NCBI GenBank assembly: GCA_023525715.1
Contig: CM042015.1
Coordinates: 85,790,750 to 85,854,749 of the forward strand
Origin: Cichorium intybus
Lineage: Eukaryota > Streptophyta > Magnoliopsida > Asterales > Asteraceae
Direction: 5' to 3'
DNA length: 64,000 bases
Shown: positions 1 to 13,135 of the stretch, in pieces
How the letters are laid out: every line of letters begins with the position of its first letter
Position numbering within the stretch: position 1 is the stretch's first letter
Position numbers and translations under genes: made by a program
The notes under the pieces: model-generated
The model's input: only the letters and a program-made list of their open reading frames with translations
What the model was told of the DNA's origin: nothing
Databases searched by the model: none

Positions 1-330
1 CATAGATGATTATAGCAATAATCATAAATGATTATAATCCAGTCAAAAGCAAAGAATTACATTATAAGGACCATAATACCCCTCATTGTAGGATATTTAT
101 ACAAACGCTGATCACTAGTGCAGGTCAATAGTACAAGACAATTAAATGTCAAATGTAAGAAAAAGATAAAGAGTATTCACCTCTTTCACCCCCAACTTTG
201 ACCAATCAGAGTCATCCCGACTAAAAGTGAAAAATTAGGGAGATTATGAGACCTTGAATGTTACTTAGCAAAAGAAATTAGGGATTATATATGTCATGTA
301 GAAACACAGGATTACCTTTAATAATCCCAA
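1..330. other. AT-rich intergenic, nothing recognised
   Basis: No coding potential, RNA gene or repeat structure is recognised here on either strand. Confidence 0.5.
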
Positions 331-339
331 GGTTGTAGA

Positions 340-420
340 AGTCGCTAGGCGGTAGGTGGGCGGTCGACTGGGCCTAGGACTAGTCGGTCTAGGCGAGGAC
401 TAGTCGGCGCCTAGGCGGGG
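340..420. repeat. GC-rich dispersed-repeat fragment
   Basis: An isolated GC-rich islet in AT-rich DNA, made of overlapping short words such as CTAGGCGG, CTAGTCGG and GCCTAG that partly pair with each other. It has the look of a transposon terminal or subterminal fragment. No TSD or partner end was found, so the class is undetermined. Confidence 0.35.
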
Positions 421-625
421 AGTATTAATTGTAATAATTTATATATATCTTGTTATACAAAAGCGAGATAGGACTAAAAACATTGTAATTTTATAAGGGG
501 CTAAATGCAAGAAAAACAATGTGCTTTCATAATTTGTTTATTATAGCATCTTACTTTCAAATTTTTGTTAATTTTAGCATCTTACTTTCAATTGCAGTTA
601 TCAACGTGAAAGGGATTACATACCT

Positions 626-690
626 CAGGTGGAGAGCCAGGTGGCAGAGCAGTAGCAGGTGGAGAGCCAGGTGGCAGAGCAGTAGCAGGT
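626..690. repeat. 30-bp tandem duplication
   Basis: Two exact 30-bp copies (626-655 and 656-685) plus five bases of a third. The unit itself holds a repeated GGTGG..AGCCAGGTGG word. The short open frames here are made by the repeat and look like no protein family. Confidence 0.8.
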
Positions 691-1251
691 GCCTACAATG
701 ATGAGTCAGCAAGATCATTTGAACCAGAAGCATTTTGTGGCGGATCTGGTCTATCCATGGAAGATTAGAAGCATTTGTAAATACTAAATAGAGGCAAAAA
801 CACACATTTGATATGCCGATGTATAGTAGTACCCCTTGTACAGGTTTATATGTGTGGGACACATTAATTTAAACAATTAAGTTACTAACTCCAAGATCCG
901 TTTAATATTCTTGAATGTTGTCTGATATATGATTTTAACGTAAATGAGTGATTTGAGAAAAAGTAAACGATTTGAGGTAAAACATCATTCTCGGTACATG
1001 TGATTCTATGTTGATAAAATAATTCCTAACTACTCCAACCAATTTAAATTATAAAAAAGCTGCAAAGGGAATTGTGACAATGAAAAAAACCTGCAACCCT
1101 TATCATTATCGGATAAATCAAAAAACCTGCAACCCTTATCAGCAAAAAGAAATCAAAAAATCAGCGAAATCAGAGACATACCGTAATAGAACCCTTATCA
1201 GAAATCAAGAGGAGGAAATCGATAACCTGCTAATCAAGTTCAATCGATAAC

Positions 1252-1361
1252 CCTTATAATCCACCTTTCATCATTATCTCTTTGCCTTTCGGGTGGTACT
1301 CCTGTGAGGTTATACAACTGGCGTTTGAAAACATATGGAGGCTGGCTTCTATGTATCTCCA
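1252..1361 (-). pseudogene. UBP6/7-type ubiquitin protease fragment (ubiquitin-like domain exon)
   Basis: About 35 codons on the minus strand match the N-terminal ubiquitin-like domain of plant proteasome-associated ubiquitin-specific proteases UBP6/UBP7. The visible words are SQPPYVFK, QLYNLTGVPPERQ and then, after a shift, KGG. A splice-acceptor-like ATGCAG precedes the fragment, so it appears to start at an exon boundary. A one-base insertion after the PPERQ codons breaks the frame, and a TAA follows the KGG-L codons. The rest of the exon and the cysteine-protease domain are absent. It is a non-functional gene fragment. It lies about 600 bp from another host-gene fragment on the same strand, which suggests joint capture by a transposon. 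Confidence 0.7.
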
Positions 1362-1965
1362 CTGCATGATATACTTAAAAAAGGATTAATTTGATCAACT
1401 TAAAAAGAATATTATAATCTTGTTAGGAAAGACCCACTTAAAAAACTAAACAAAATAACGGTGACCCGTTTTATAATCATCGCTGAATAAAACAAATCAG
1501 AAATAATCATTGATGAATAAAACTCAATATTCATTAATGAATAGAACTTGATAAAACTACAAAACACATTTAACAGTAACTTGTTCTATAATCATCGATG
1601 AATAAAACCACGTAATCGACCCCGTAAAACCCCGTATTAACTGGATTTTGATCACAGATTTAAGTGTTACAATCGAGTATATACATTTATCAATAAACAA
1701 ATTGAGTCTAATAAAAAGATGAAATAGCATTTTGACTTCTAAAACTTCAATTTCAATTTGAGGATTAAACAAACCGACTCCAACCTCCAGATACGACAAC
1801 CATAATAGCTCATATTGTGATTAAACAAACTGAAACAAAATGAAATAAAACTCCAGGCGAAAATTTATCAGCATATTTGAACAAACATAAAAACAAAAGA
1901 TTAGATAAATCTATATTTTTTTTAAAGAAGAATATAGAGGAAAACAATGGCAGTTTGCTAATTAC

Positions 1966-2280
1966 CTGACGAAACTTGTCATCAGACTTGAATTGAAGAA
2001 AAATACTGGGGATCAAATCCGAGGAAAGATAAAACAAGGACGCAGTGAAGCAAACTCTAGAAGCATGGCCGCTGGGGAACGACCAGTGGTCAACGGCAAA
2101 TGTGAGGAACATGTTTTTGTTATAGACAGGGCGAGGGCAGCGGACGAGATGTTTGATTAGGCCGATAAGAAGGAGACCGAGCAGAGATCCGATGAGAAGG
2201 TTAACAAGTAACGTGAGTAGAAGAGGAGAGACGGAGCGGAGATATGGGAGAAGGAGGTCGACGCTGTGATTAGGGTTTGA
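1966..2280 (-). pseudogene. PAP2 lipid phosphate phosphatase fragment (LPP-beta / PLPP6-like), 5' truncated
   Basis: A minus-strand exon-like frame encodes a membrane segment rich in Leu/Val/Ile (from about 2220), then KHLVRCPRP, which fits the PAP2 motif K-x6-RP, then VYNKNM, and VDHWSFPSGHASR, which carries the second motif PSGH. This is the pattern of plant lipid phosphate phosphatase beta and related isoprenoid or sphingolipid phosphatases of the ER membrane. The exon ends at a good donor (CAG|GTAATT at 1966/1965). No start codon precedes it in frame: stops lie just upstream (about 2304-2331) and the usual N-terminal helix is missing. The third catalytic motif (SR-x5-H-x3-D) was not found in the 1.9 kb downstream. 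It is probably a transduplicated fragment. A distant second exon outside the window cannot be excluded. Confidence 0.65.
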
Positions 2281-2532
2281 ATGTTGTAGAGAGAGAGACG
2301 GGAAAATAGAGATATTTTAGGAAGGAATTCAAAATTTTGCTGATTTCGTGGAAATAAAAATAAATGAAATCCCCACAATACCCTTCTCTTCATTTATAAG
2401 TTACAATTCGATCATTTAATTTATAGAATTTACATAAATGGCCCGTTTATTTTAGCCTTTGATCTTGATATTTGGAGAGCCCAGATTTATTCTCACTTTC
2501 TCAACCTTTTTACCCTCCTCATTTTATCCTAC

Positions 2533-3456
<924 letters not shown>

Positions 3457-3461
3457 ACCTT

Positions 3462-4171
3462 AAGGTAGTGTTTGATATGCAGTAATCGAATAAGGAATGG
3501 AATGGACTATTACGTCGAAATGAAAAAATCATGTTTGGTTACTCGAAGGAATGTAATGAAGCATTCCTCATGGAATGCGATTGCTTCTCTTTGGCTGATT
3601 TTCATTCCATGGGGGAGGGATGTTTTTTTTTTTTTCATTCCCTCATGGAATGGAATGATATATAATACAAATAAATTAGTTTCTTCTTATAATATTTAAT
3701 AAATGTTAATTTTTAAAAATTTTCAAAATTTCGTTTAAACAATTTTTTTTTATTTTTATAAATTAAATCATTTTCATCCATATTTATATTAAGATTTTAT
3801 GGTATATTGTTCTTTTTATTTTGTAATGTTTTTTTTAAATTATAGATAATATTTTTCAACTATTTGTAGAACATATAATACATATTTTGAATGAAATGAA
3901 ATTTATTTATATGAAATTTATTTAAAGATATATCTTAATTTAGAAAAAATTTATTTTATAAAATAACATTCTTTTATTTATTTATCAAATTCACGTTATT
4001 TAGTTTTTTGTATTAACAAAAATAATTTGTTTGAATGACTTATTTCATTCCTTAGAACCAACCAAATATGACAATGAAATGTAATGATTCATTAAATTAC
4101 CTTGCTCATTCTATTATGCTGTCCATTCCATTCTTTCATGATTATATTTCGTCGTACCAAACAGACACTTT
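3462..4171. mobile_element. TIR element (MITE-like), non-coding
   Basis: The left end AAGGTAGTGTTTGATATG and the complement of the right end AAAGTGTCTGTTTGGTACG are similar. Both continue to GAATGGAATGGAC, giving an imperfect inverted repeat of about 45-55 bp. The interior is AT-rich with many GGAATG/CATTCC words and no coding region. No clear TSD was found, so the superfamily is open. Confidence 0.45.
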
Positions 4172-4311
4172 GTGTTAGAATTGAATTCAATCGTATTCAA
4201 CTTTAATCCTTCTCTAAGATGGTTCTAACCATTTAATTGTGGGTAAATCGCACCTCAAGTCTCCCTTCTAAATTTTGGAAGTGTTTTTTTTCTATAACAC
4301 ATGCTTATAGA

Positions 4312-4601
4312 CTAAGGATGAACATTTCATCTAAAGAACCGGACCCGGAACTGGAACCGAAACTTTGTATTCAGCCCGGTTCTTGGTTTTTAATTTTCCA
4401 CTAAATTGGGTTTCGGTCCGGTTCGAGCCGAGTCCAGAACCGAACACATCCCTTAATAGCACACTTCATTGTATAACCGAACCGATATCGGAACCGGTAG
4501 GAACCAGAATCGGGGTATTTGGTCCAATTGTCGATTCTCTGTTTCCTACCAAATCGGTTCTCGGTCCTGTTCGGTCCGGGTCTGGATCGTGCTCATCCCT
4601 A
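4312..4601. mobile_element. hAT-like MITE with CCGGTTC-rich interior
   Basis: Ends CTAAGGATGAACA and TGCTCATCCCTAG are inverted repeats of each other and resemble hAT TIRs (TAGGGATG). The interior is a patchwork of GAACCGG/CCGGTTC words that can fold. No convincing 8-bp TSD was found. Confidence 0.45.
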
Positions 4602-4709
4602 GTTGATTACACCCAAAGTCAACATTGTGGTCAAATTTGTCTACAGCTCATACAAACGATGTAAAGTCCCAAGAGCATTTATGTATTGATTATCCCCTAA
4701 CATGAATTC

Positions 4710-4876
4710 AACCATGCACTGTTTCATTTTTTTTGAACGACAAATCTATCCTACTCCTACTCTTAAACTACTCATTGTTATGTTAGTGTCAGGGTTTGAA
4801 CCCATGACCTCATTGTTAGTAATCACCTTGTTAGCCAAGTGGGCTAGCCCCAACTTGTAACCATGCACTGTTTCAT
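4710..4876 (-). mobile_element. tRNA-derived SINE with 18-bp TSD
   Basis: The body (about 4728-4858) reads on the minus strand. A tRNA-like A box (around GGGCTAGCCCACTTGGCTAAC) is followed by a B box (GGGTTCAAACCCTGAC-like) and a short A tail, seen as T on the plus strand at 4727-4734. Exact 18-bp repeats AACCATGCACTGTTTCAT at 4710-4727 and 4859-4876 flank it. The 3' region (GAACGACAAATCTATCCTAC on the plus strand) is shared with the SINE near 31.5 kb, so both belong to one family. Confidence 0.8.
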
Positions 4877-4879
4877 ACT

Positions 4880-7130
4880 CGGTTCGAGTGGCTACCCGTG
4901 CAAATTTCTCCGGCCAAATGTCTTCCGACCATATTTCTCATGATTTGTGCAAATATTGCAAAACCAATGTGAGGAACGGTTCATTATGAATGCTAATCGC
5001 ACTACAATACGTCCCTCTTGCCCGCTGTGATCGCATTTGGTCAGAACTTATCCAACGACAATATATTGTAGATTGTTTCATTTTGATGTGTATTTGGTGA
5101 TATAAAACATACATACACACACCAATAACATCACTCATCATCCAACGACGGCTTCAAAATCAAACATCAAGTGAACTAAGCCTTGCAAAATAATAATTCG
5201 CAAGTCCTAAACATTGAAGTATTCTTTCAAAAGACAACGTAATTCCTGAAACTTTTTCCATTTCAAGTATCGTTACTCAAAACCAACAAAAATGGAAATT
5301 TTATAACTATTCATTCAAGGGAAAGTTTCAAGTCTTACAACTCACGACCGCTCTCCCGTTAATTCGATCATCAACACACCCTTGTTTAACCAAAAATTCC
5401 CAACAATACAAAAAAAACATGTCTAGCTCTAGCTTATAAGGGTTTGATTCAAGTCCTTATGGATCTTTTCGAATCTTATGTAGGTATCTATACTTTCGGA
5501 TCGCAGTCGGACCAAAGTTACTTTGTTGGACATACCAAATGTACTTTGTTGAATATCATCTTTTACAGTATTTTAAAATATATTCGGTTTTCGAATTAGA
5601 GTTATTTCCTAAAACACAATTTTCTTTAAGAATCCAAACTTTGAACACGAAAAAAGATTAATCAAAACTATTTCAAATTTAGAACAGGACATTAATTTAT
5701 AATCAAACTCCGATGATAAATTATGACGAAATGTGACGAAAGGTAAAAGGGAGAGGGGCACTAAACCGTTGGGAGTGGGTGACAGTATCACGTGAACACG
5801 CGTCGTTTGGCTTCATATCAACGCTAACTGCCAAAATTCCTCCACCATTACAATCGACCCCACTTCCCACTTACAGCAAATCTACGGTTACCGTCAAATT
5901 ATTTACGGTAAATACATACGATTGTATTATATGTTAAAATCAACATTTGATTTTGATTTGTTTTGTGTAATAAAATATCATCTTATATTTTATCGTTTTA
6001 TATAATTATATTTACATCTAATGATTTTTGTATTTTAACTCTTTATTATATTATAATAATCGGATAGTTAAAACAATCATAGTAATTTTGTTTAAAAGGT
6101 TTGAAGATAAATTTGACCATAAAATAAACAAATGAACAATGATTAAAATATGTTTTATATCAATTATATATTTATATAATTTAAGATGAATATTAAGATA
6201 AAATTATTATTTATAGGTAAGCCAACTATCTAACCATGGACAATGCTGTCGATATAAGGTTTAAGTCATTGTCTATTTACCTTTTGACTTTATATTTCAA
6301 CTTTTCGAATGCTTTGGTGGAGGGAGATAGTGGCGAGCTTAAGTACCACTCACTTTTTAACTTCAATGTTGGGGTTGGAATACTCGGAGATGATTTTGTA
6401 CCGGTATATTTGTAAAACTGGATAAGTGTTTAACTTTTAGTAGTCTTAACGTTAGAGTACACATTGGCCGGTGCCGATGATTCGGATGCCCGGGACGAGC
6501 CGGAAAAAACGGTCCTCTTAACGTGTAATAAATTAAATTACATAAACTAATTTTTTTTACGACGATAAACTTTATAGCATTAAACATAGCAAAAAAACAT
6601 AGTATTTTTAATGAGTAATTACATATCGTAATAACTAACGGATGACCCACGAAGTTCTCCTAGCATTCTTGATAGCAAATTGGTTGATCAACTATTCGTA
6701 GTTTATTACACTTTTTAAACCAAACATGATCAATTGATCATGAATGATCGGTATAGATACACAACGAATCCGATTAATCCGTGTTAATTTTGACACTCTC
6801 AGTCTAAAAATCACAGAACGAGTGTTTTTGAGATAATAATCACTAGTAATCTAGTATTATTATAAAAACACAAATGATCCGATCGATAACCAGTTACTTT
6901 TGAAATTCAGAATAAAAAGATAGAACGAGAGGAGTAATATTTTTTTTTTAATATTCTGGTTTTGCTAGTTAATTGAATCGAATTGTGAACTATATACAGA
7001 CCGGTTTGCATATTCTTACTTGAAGCACAATTTGCGATCAGTCCGTTCCGGATGATGGAATGTCTTTGAATTCCGTAGATAAACGAACTAGGAACGGGGT
7101 AATACAATAATACATCATTACATACAACAA
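4880..7130. other. Intergenic, no gene recognised
   Basis: AT-rich unique-looking DNA. The short open frames are isolated, lack family resemblance and have no neighbouring exons. Confidence 0.5.
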
Positions 7131-7286
7131 CTAGAAGAAGAGAAAAGCGAGAATCAAAGATTAAAACAAGAGTTGGATCAAGCAAACTGCAATTACAATA
7201 CACTACTGACGAAGATGATGCAATTACGGAGGAGGAGAGATACCGTTTATGGGTTTAGCAGCTCAGGCAATCGTGGAAAACGATGA
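7131..7286 (+). pseudogene. Coiled-coil gene fragment, possibly WRKY group II zipper
   Basis: A plus-strand frame reads LEEEKSENQRLKQELDQANC and then NYNTLLTKMMQL, followed by an Arg-rich stretch and a stop at 7284-7286. A coiled coil with E-N-Q-R-L followed by NYNxL resembles the leucine zipper ahead of the WRKY domain in group II WRKY factors. No WRKYGQK motif or zinc finger follows, and a TE remnant begins about 80 bp downstream. It is either a broken fragment or a chance resemblance. Confidence 0.3.
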
Positions 7287-7369
7287 GAATTCCCGATCGT
7301 CGTCCCTCGTCCGACTCTTGGCGTCGTTCAGTATTTCCTTTTCCTTGGCGTCCAAGTTTACAATTTGGA

Positions 7370-7470
7370 CTCAAGTGTAGTATACTATTAAAAAAAAAAT
7401 TTGGGCCCCTACAAAAACTGGCCCTGTGCAATAGCCCACTTTGCCTCCCTTTAAATCGGCCCTGAGAGTA
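7370..7470. repeat. TE remnant (GGGCCCC ... GGCCCTG type)
   Basis: A short GC-rich segment after an A run, with TTTGGGCCCC, ACTGGCCCTGTGCAATAGCC and TCGGCCCTGAGAG. This style of sequence recurs in plant genomes as a transposon terminal remnant. The class was not determined. Confidence 0.35.
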
Positions 7471-7544
7471 CATACTAAAATTTATTATGTTTTGAAAAGT
7501 TGTTCGTGGCATTATGTTACAATAAAGTCAGATTTTTGGATTTA

Positions 7545-7730
7545 ACTAAATAACTATAATCAACAGGCTTCTAGCCTAGCGGTATTTGGTGTAGCATTTC
7601 ATCTTAAGGATGAGGGTTCTAGTATCTCTGAAAACATTGATGGTTAGTAGAGAAGATGATTAGTTTGGTAGTAAATTTAGATTGCTATTCAAAAAAAAAA
7701 AAAAAAAAAAAAAACACTAAATAACCATAA
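7545..7730 (+). mobile_element. tRNA-derived SINE with 15-bp TSD and poly(A) tail
   Basis: The body (7560-7715) has a tRNA-like A box (TAGCCTAGCGGTA), a B-box-like GAGGGTTCTAGTATC and an A tail of about 24. It is flanked by ACTAAATAACTATAA (7545-7559) and ACTAAATAACCATAA (7716-7730), which differ at one base. The TSD and tail support insertion by LINE-type machinery. Confidence 0.8.
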
Positions 7731-8068
7731 CTACTTTGAATATATGACCCGGGTGTGAGGGAATGATTTGTCTGACATAAAATACTATAGCTAAACTATT
7801 GCGAGTTCAATTTATTATTTGTGAGTGTTGTCTAATAAAGTATCAATTTTGATTTCATTTTACCAATATACTTTTTTTTTTGGATATTAAGTCAATAAAC
7901 TATCAAACTGTATGTCAAAACACCATTTTGAAGGATGTTAATGAGTTATTTGGTTATCTCGTTTAGGTTGCATGTCACACGTCATGTTAAGTTGTTAACC
8001 TCCAGGACATATTCGTTTGACGCTAACTTTGCGTTCATGTAAGTTTTATCTTTCGTTAGTCTTAAATT

Positions 8069-8107
<39 letters not shown>

Positions 8108-8397
8108 TATTATTATAAAATTTTAAGATACCTTCATCCATTTTAAGAATCTAGTTCATTTCCCACCACTGCTACCATAAAATCCTTCACCGCTACTACC
8201 ACCATTCCCATCCATCTCCTACTGTTTCTCCGTCTTTCCACTGACATCGTTACCATCCGTATCTCTCTCTCTCCCCACCCCCAACCACCATTAACACCAT
8301 CGATTCCCCGCCATTGCCACCATCCATCCATTTTCCTCCACAGATTGTAGGTCCAAAGCTTTGGAAGAAAATGAAGGCCCAAAGCATCATCGAAGGT
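7731..8397. other. Intergenic with (AAT)n microsatellite
   Basis: Contains an (ATA)n tract at about 8071-8107. A CCACCA-rich low-complexity stretch at 8160-8340 produces a long frame but no recognisable protein. No gene is seen. Confidence 0.5.
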
Positions 8398-8713
8398 TGA
8401 AAGCATAACTTTTTTTGGGTAAAGAGGACGGTACCTCTGACAAATTTTATTAATAAAAAGAATAAATACTATTTAAGGTTGGGGACTCCCCACCAAATAA
8501 ACAACAAAAAGACCCATTGGGACAGGCCCCAATGGTCTACAAGGCAATACTAGGAACCAAAACAGGTTTTGGAACCAGAGAACATAGGAGGAACATAAAA
8601 AGCAAACATCCTGCAAAAAACAAACCATACAATCCAAGAAATATATAATAGAAAAGATGAGATAGAAGAGAATAATAGACCACTGTGTAAAATAGGTGAA
8701 ACATCTCTCAACG

Positions 8714-11700
8714 TTAGGGTAGGGACCATACTCTTTTAGCCAAAATAACATTAGGAGAAGGTTTCATAGAGAGACTCACCAATCTACAACGGACATCATC
8801 AATAATAGTTTTGACAACATCATGATACGATCGTCTATTATTCTTAAAAATCCGGTTATTTCTTTCCTGCCAAATGTGGTAGATAGCTCCCGCAAGCATA
8901 AGTCTTCGGATAATGGACCAAACGTTCTTACCCTTAGTGATGGGCTTGAGGAGATTGATGATATCCGACCAGCAATTTGTGGGGAAGGAGAGGTTCATAA
9001 CATGCTGAAGATCATGCCAAACCATAGAAGGGAAAGAACACTCAAAGAAAAGATGTGGAAGGGAATCGGAACAATCACCGCAGAAGGCACAGATAAGGTT
9101 GGCGTTAGTCTCCCAACTTCTGATTTTATCATGGGTCTTGAGACGATCTTTGAGAGCAACCCAGAGAATGAAGGCGTGTCTAGGGATATTCTGGGAGTAC
9201 CAAACAAGATGATACCAGTCTACAGGCTGGTCCGAGGGGCGTATAGAGTGCCAGACAGAACGGACAGAAAAAGGAGAGACCTTACCGTCGCAAGATCTCT
9301 AGAGGAGTTTATCAGGAACGGACGTGGAAAGAGAAGGTGGGTTATGAGAAAGCAGAACGGGTTGGGAGTCCTGCCAGCAATAGGGGCGCACCCAACACCC
9401 GTTGAGGACAAGGTCAGCAACCTTAGAATCAGGAGTGAAGCCCGCAGTATGGATGTTACGGGCGGATAAGAACTGAGAAAGGGGACCAGCAGGATGCCAG
9501 TTGTCGAACCAAGCAGACGTAGAGCAGCCATCACCAACCTTGGAGACAATAAAGCCCCTGATCTTACCCCGCATGTCGAGGATATTGCGCCACGCATAGC
9601 CCGTACTGCGTTTCTTAGGGGCATCCCAGAAGTTACGCCCACAGAGGCGGTACGAGTGGATCCACCTGACCCAAAGAGAATCCTTATTAGAAAGGAGTCT
9701 CCAGGTATGGGAAGCCATAAGGGCAATATTCCAAACAGCAAGGTTACGAATACCCAGACCACCATGGGTCTTAGGGAGACATACAGTCTTCCATGAAACT
9801 TTGTCTTTACCACGCTTCATCTCACCGTTGCACCAGAGGAAACCCCTAGTGAGTTTCTCAATCTCGTTAGAGATAGATTTAGGAAGAATAAAAACGGAAG
9901 CCCAATAAATTTGCATGGAAGAAAGGACAGAGAGGATGAGTTGGAGACGACCGGCAAAAGAGAGAGACTTGTTCTTCCAGTCGTTAATCCTGCATTTGAC
10001 TTTATCAACTAGGCATTTACAATCCTTGTGGACAAGACGAGTGGTGATGAGAGGGACACCAAGGTATCGTACAGGGAGAGATCCCTCCGGAAACCTAACA
10101 ATACGATTAATGGAAGCTCTGGTCCTCTCACCAACATTACAGTAGAAGGCTTCACTCTTTGCTTCGTTAGGGTGTAGCCCAGAGACCCTAGAGAATTCAG
10201 CAAGAGAGTCATTTATGACACGAACCGAAGAGCTATCGACATGACAGAAGAGAAGAAGGTCATCGGCAAAGCAGAGATGGGTGATACTTTGCTCCTCACA
10301 TTGCCGATGGAATTTAAAAGAATCGGAGTCAGAGATGTTTCTCTTGATCATAAGGTTAAGCACCTCCATGACAAGAGTGAAGAGATAGGGAGAGAGGGGG
10401 TCACCCTGACGGATGCCCCTTTGACCTTCGAAGAATCCGTGCATATTATCATTGATGCTCACAGAGTAAGCAGCAGTGGAGACACACGTCATGATCCAGT
10501 CAATCATACGAATGGGGAAACCAAACCCAACCAAGATGGTGCGAAGAAAAAACCAGTCAACCGTATCGTAAGCTTTTTGGATATCGACTTTAAACGCACA
10601 TCTGGGGGGACCACGATGATAATGATAATCACGCATGAGCTCCTGGACAAGAAGAACATTGTCAGTGATCAGGCGCCCTGGAATGAAAGCATACTGGTTT
10701 TCATCAACCAGAGAAGAGAGGTGGTTCTTGATACGCTCCGCAATGATCTTGCTGATACATTTGTAAACAACGTTACAACAGGCGATGGGGCGGAAATCAG
10801 TGACTTTAGACGGGGAGTTAACCTTAGGGATGAGAGCAAGCACGGTGTTGTTGAGCGACTTAAGGATTTTACCAGAAGAGAAGAACTCATTAACCGCCGA
10901 ACAAACATCGTGCCCCACGATATCCCAAGCAGACTTGAAGAACTTAACCGAGAAACCATCTGGGCCGGGCGCTTTATCATCGCCCATCTGGAACTAGATG
11001 CACTTAACCTCCTCATCCGTAACAGGAGTAAGCATGGCGGCAGATTGAAGAGGGGAGAGCTTCTTAGAGAAGAGGGAACACGGGTAATGAATAACAATAG
11101 AGGGGTGGGCTATGCCTAAGAAAGTTTGGAAGTGGGAGACGAACAGATTGGGGAGGGCATCCCCAGAAATACAGCTGCCCTGGGCATCCTGGATGGAGTC
11201 GATACGATTGCGTGAATTATGGCTTTTAACAGACTTGTGGAAGAAAGCAGAGTTTTTATCACCCTCACGAAGCCAGTCAACCTTAGCCTTCTGTTTCAGG
11301 AACCTCTCTTCATCCAGGCAAGCCTCGTTATAGGAGAGAAGGTACCTGCATTGTTCGTCACGGAGAGGCATATTGAAAGGGTCCCGATCCAGAGCAATCT
11401 GAACTCTATCAAGCTCAGTACGAAGACAGATAACCTTAGAGAAGAGGTTGCCCTGGCTACGCAGCAGCTTACGCAAAGGCGCTTTCAGATTTTTCAGGTT
11501 TTGGAAAACCTTATACATCTGATGGCCGGGGATATTGGGATCCCAAGAAGAAGCAACAACAAGCTTAAACTCGTTCTTATAGGTCAGAAAATTAGGGAAC
11601 TTGAACGGTTTAGGCTTGAACGGGGATCTGAGGGGGAGAGAAAGCACAACAGGGGAATGGTCGGACGATCGGTAAGGGAGAAAAGTGACAGAAGCAGAGG

Positions 11701-12345
11701 GGAAAGAAGCAACGAAGCGCGGATTACCCATAACACGGTCAAGCTTCTTGAGAATGCCACCGGAACCGTTAGGAGACTTGGTCCAGGTGTAGAAAAGACC
11801 TTTGAAATTAAGGTCCTCCATCTCAATCCGATTCACACAGTCCCTGAAATCATCCATGCCACGAGAGATACCAGACGCCCCAGCGGTGCTATCTTTCATG
11901 TCAAGAGCAAAATTGAAATCACCCAACACGATCCAGGGGCAGCTTTAACAACATGTTTATGAGCCGCAAGAGAATCCCATAGAGAGCGACGCAACATGTG
12001 ATTATTATGAGCATAGATGAACGAGCAGAAGAAGGATTTATTAGAAGCACGAATTTTAACGCTGAAATGCATAACCTGATCATTGGAGTCGAGAAGCATC
12101 ATATCAACAGCTATCGGGTCCCAGGCAACCACAATTCTAGTCCCTCGAGGGCAAAAAAGCCCGTTGGAAGACCAAGACCAGGATCCAAAGACACGACTAC
12201 AGATACGAGGGAGATTAGAGAATGAAGCACGAGTTTCAATGGCGGCACAAATTTGGAGATTTTGATCGCGGATAAGCTCTCTCAAAGCTTTCTGATGAGA
12301 AAGCTTACAGAGACCACGAGAGTTCCACGCAGCTACGTGCGTCAT
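8714..12345 (-). pseudogene. LINE ORF2: AP endonuclease - reverse transcriptase - zf-RVT, nearly intact
   Basis: The start at 12345 opens an exonuclease/endonuclease/phosphatase domain (MTHVAAWNSRG), completed by LGDFNF and SSDHSPV in the next frame. The reverse transcriptase follows: GDDKAPGPDGFS, ADDFRPI-like VTDFRPIACC, FIPGR, DIQKAYDTVDW, GIRQGDPLSP and the catalytic FADDLLLF. The C-terminal zf-RVT domain has CAFCGDC...HLFFEC and finishes at 8714. About 1210 codons in all. Three lesions are visible: a one-base frameshift in a C run near 11935, an in-frame TAG at 10994-10996 just before the DDKAPGPDG motif, and an in-frame TAG at 9299-9301 between RT and zf-RVT. No C-terminal RNase H was seen. 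So few lesions imply a fairly recent insertion. Confidence 0.85.
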
Positions 12346-12602
12346 ATGGAAACCGAGATGGGGGTGGAGTCCATCTACTCGGACCCCGGAGCTATCATAA
12401 GGTGATCATGAGGGGATCCAATATCTCCTACAATGAACTGGGCAGTTTCCCCATCATCAGAGTCGACCTCAATGCATTTATCCTCGTCGAAGAGATCATC
12501 AGTATCCGTGACAAAATCATTAGAAATAATGGGGGAGGGAGCATGCGTAGGGGGGAGGGGGGACGTGGAAGTGGGATGATCTGTGATATCGGTTGAACAA
12601 CT

Positions 12603-13135
12603 CTAAAAAACGGAGAAGGCATTGAAGATAGGAGTGGAGCGCGCAGACTGTTTCGGGGGCGTGGTGGAAGAAAGGCGGACGATGGGGGTAGGGAAACCTG
12701 GTGGGGGATCATCAGAAAGGGGGGGGGGGGGAAGGGGGGGGACGGTTCTTATTAGGAACCGGGCGGAACTCAAATCGCGATTTATTTCTATTAGTTTTAA
12801 ATTTATTATTATTTTTGGTAAAATAGTTTTCTTGCGAAGTGTTTTGGTATTTTCCACTCGGATGACTTTTAGAAGATTCATTGTTTTTCTTGTCATTTTT
12901 AGAATCATGTTTTGAATAATTTTTCTTTTTTGAAACCATAATAAAATCATCACTTTTATCTATACTGGTAGAAAATTAAGGTTGTTCTAGCTTATCCGTA
13001 GTTGTGGGAGAAGTAGCATTAGCTTTAGCAATAACTTGCATACACACATGTGTTTCATGACCAAACACCTTACAATGGGAGCACATAGGCGGTTTTCATT
13101 CATATTCAACACCCCCATTATTTCTAATGATTTTT
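12603..13135 (-). pseudogene. LINE ORF1 (gag-like) C-terminal remnant with CCHC knuckle
   Basis: On the minus strand CSHCKVFGHETHVC (about 13042-13083) fits C-x2-C-x4-H-x4-C, preceded by VEYE and a TGA where plant LINE ORF1 proteins usually have Trp (VEYEWKPP-type). The remainder is Lys/Asn-rich, then Pro-rich (PPPSPPPPF, DDPPPGFP), and shifts frame at least once around the G/C homopolymers near 12720-12740. The N-terminal DUF4283-like domain is missing because the LINE-derived sequence stops at the A tract at 13133-13153. Non-functional. Confidence 0.65.

Noticed and set aside
7560..7715. A functional tRNA gene
   Set aside because: The A and B boxes are present but the cloverleaf does not close, and the TSD and poly(A) mark it as a SINE.
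9220..9813. Minus-strand 197-codon ORF
   Set aside because: It overlaps the reverse transcriptase frame in a different phase and lacks any motif.
8822..11962. Plus-strand ORFs of 215, 292 and 247 codons
   Set aside because: They are antisense shadows of the LINE ORF2, whose minus-strand frame has clear endonuclease and reverse transcriptase motifs.
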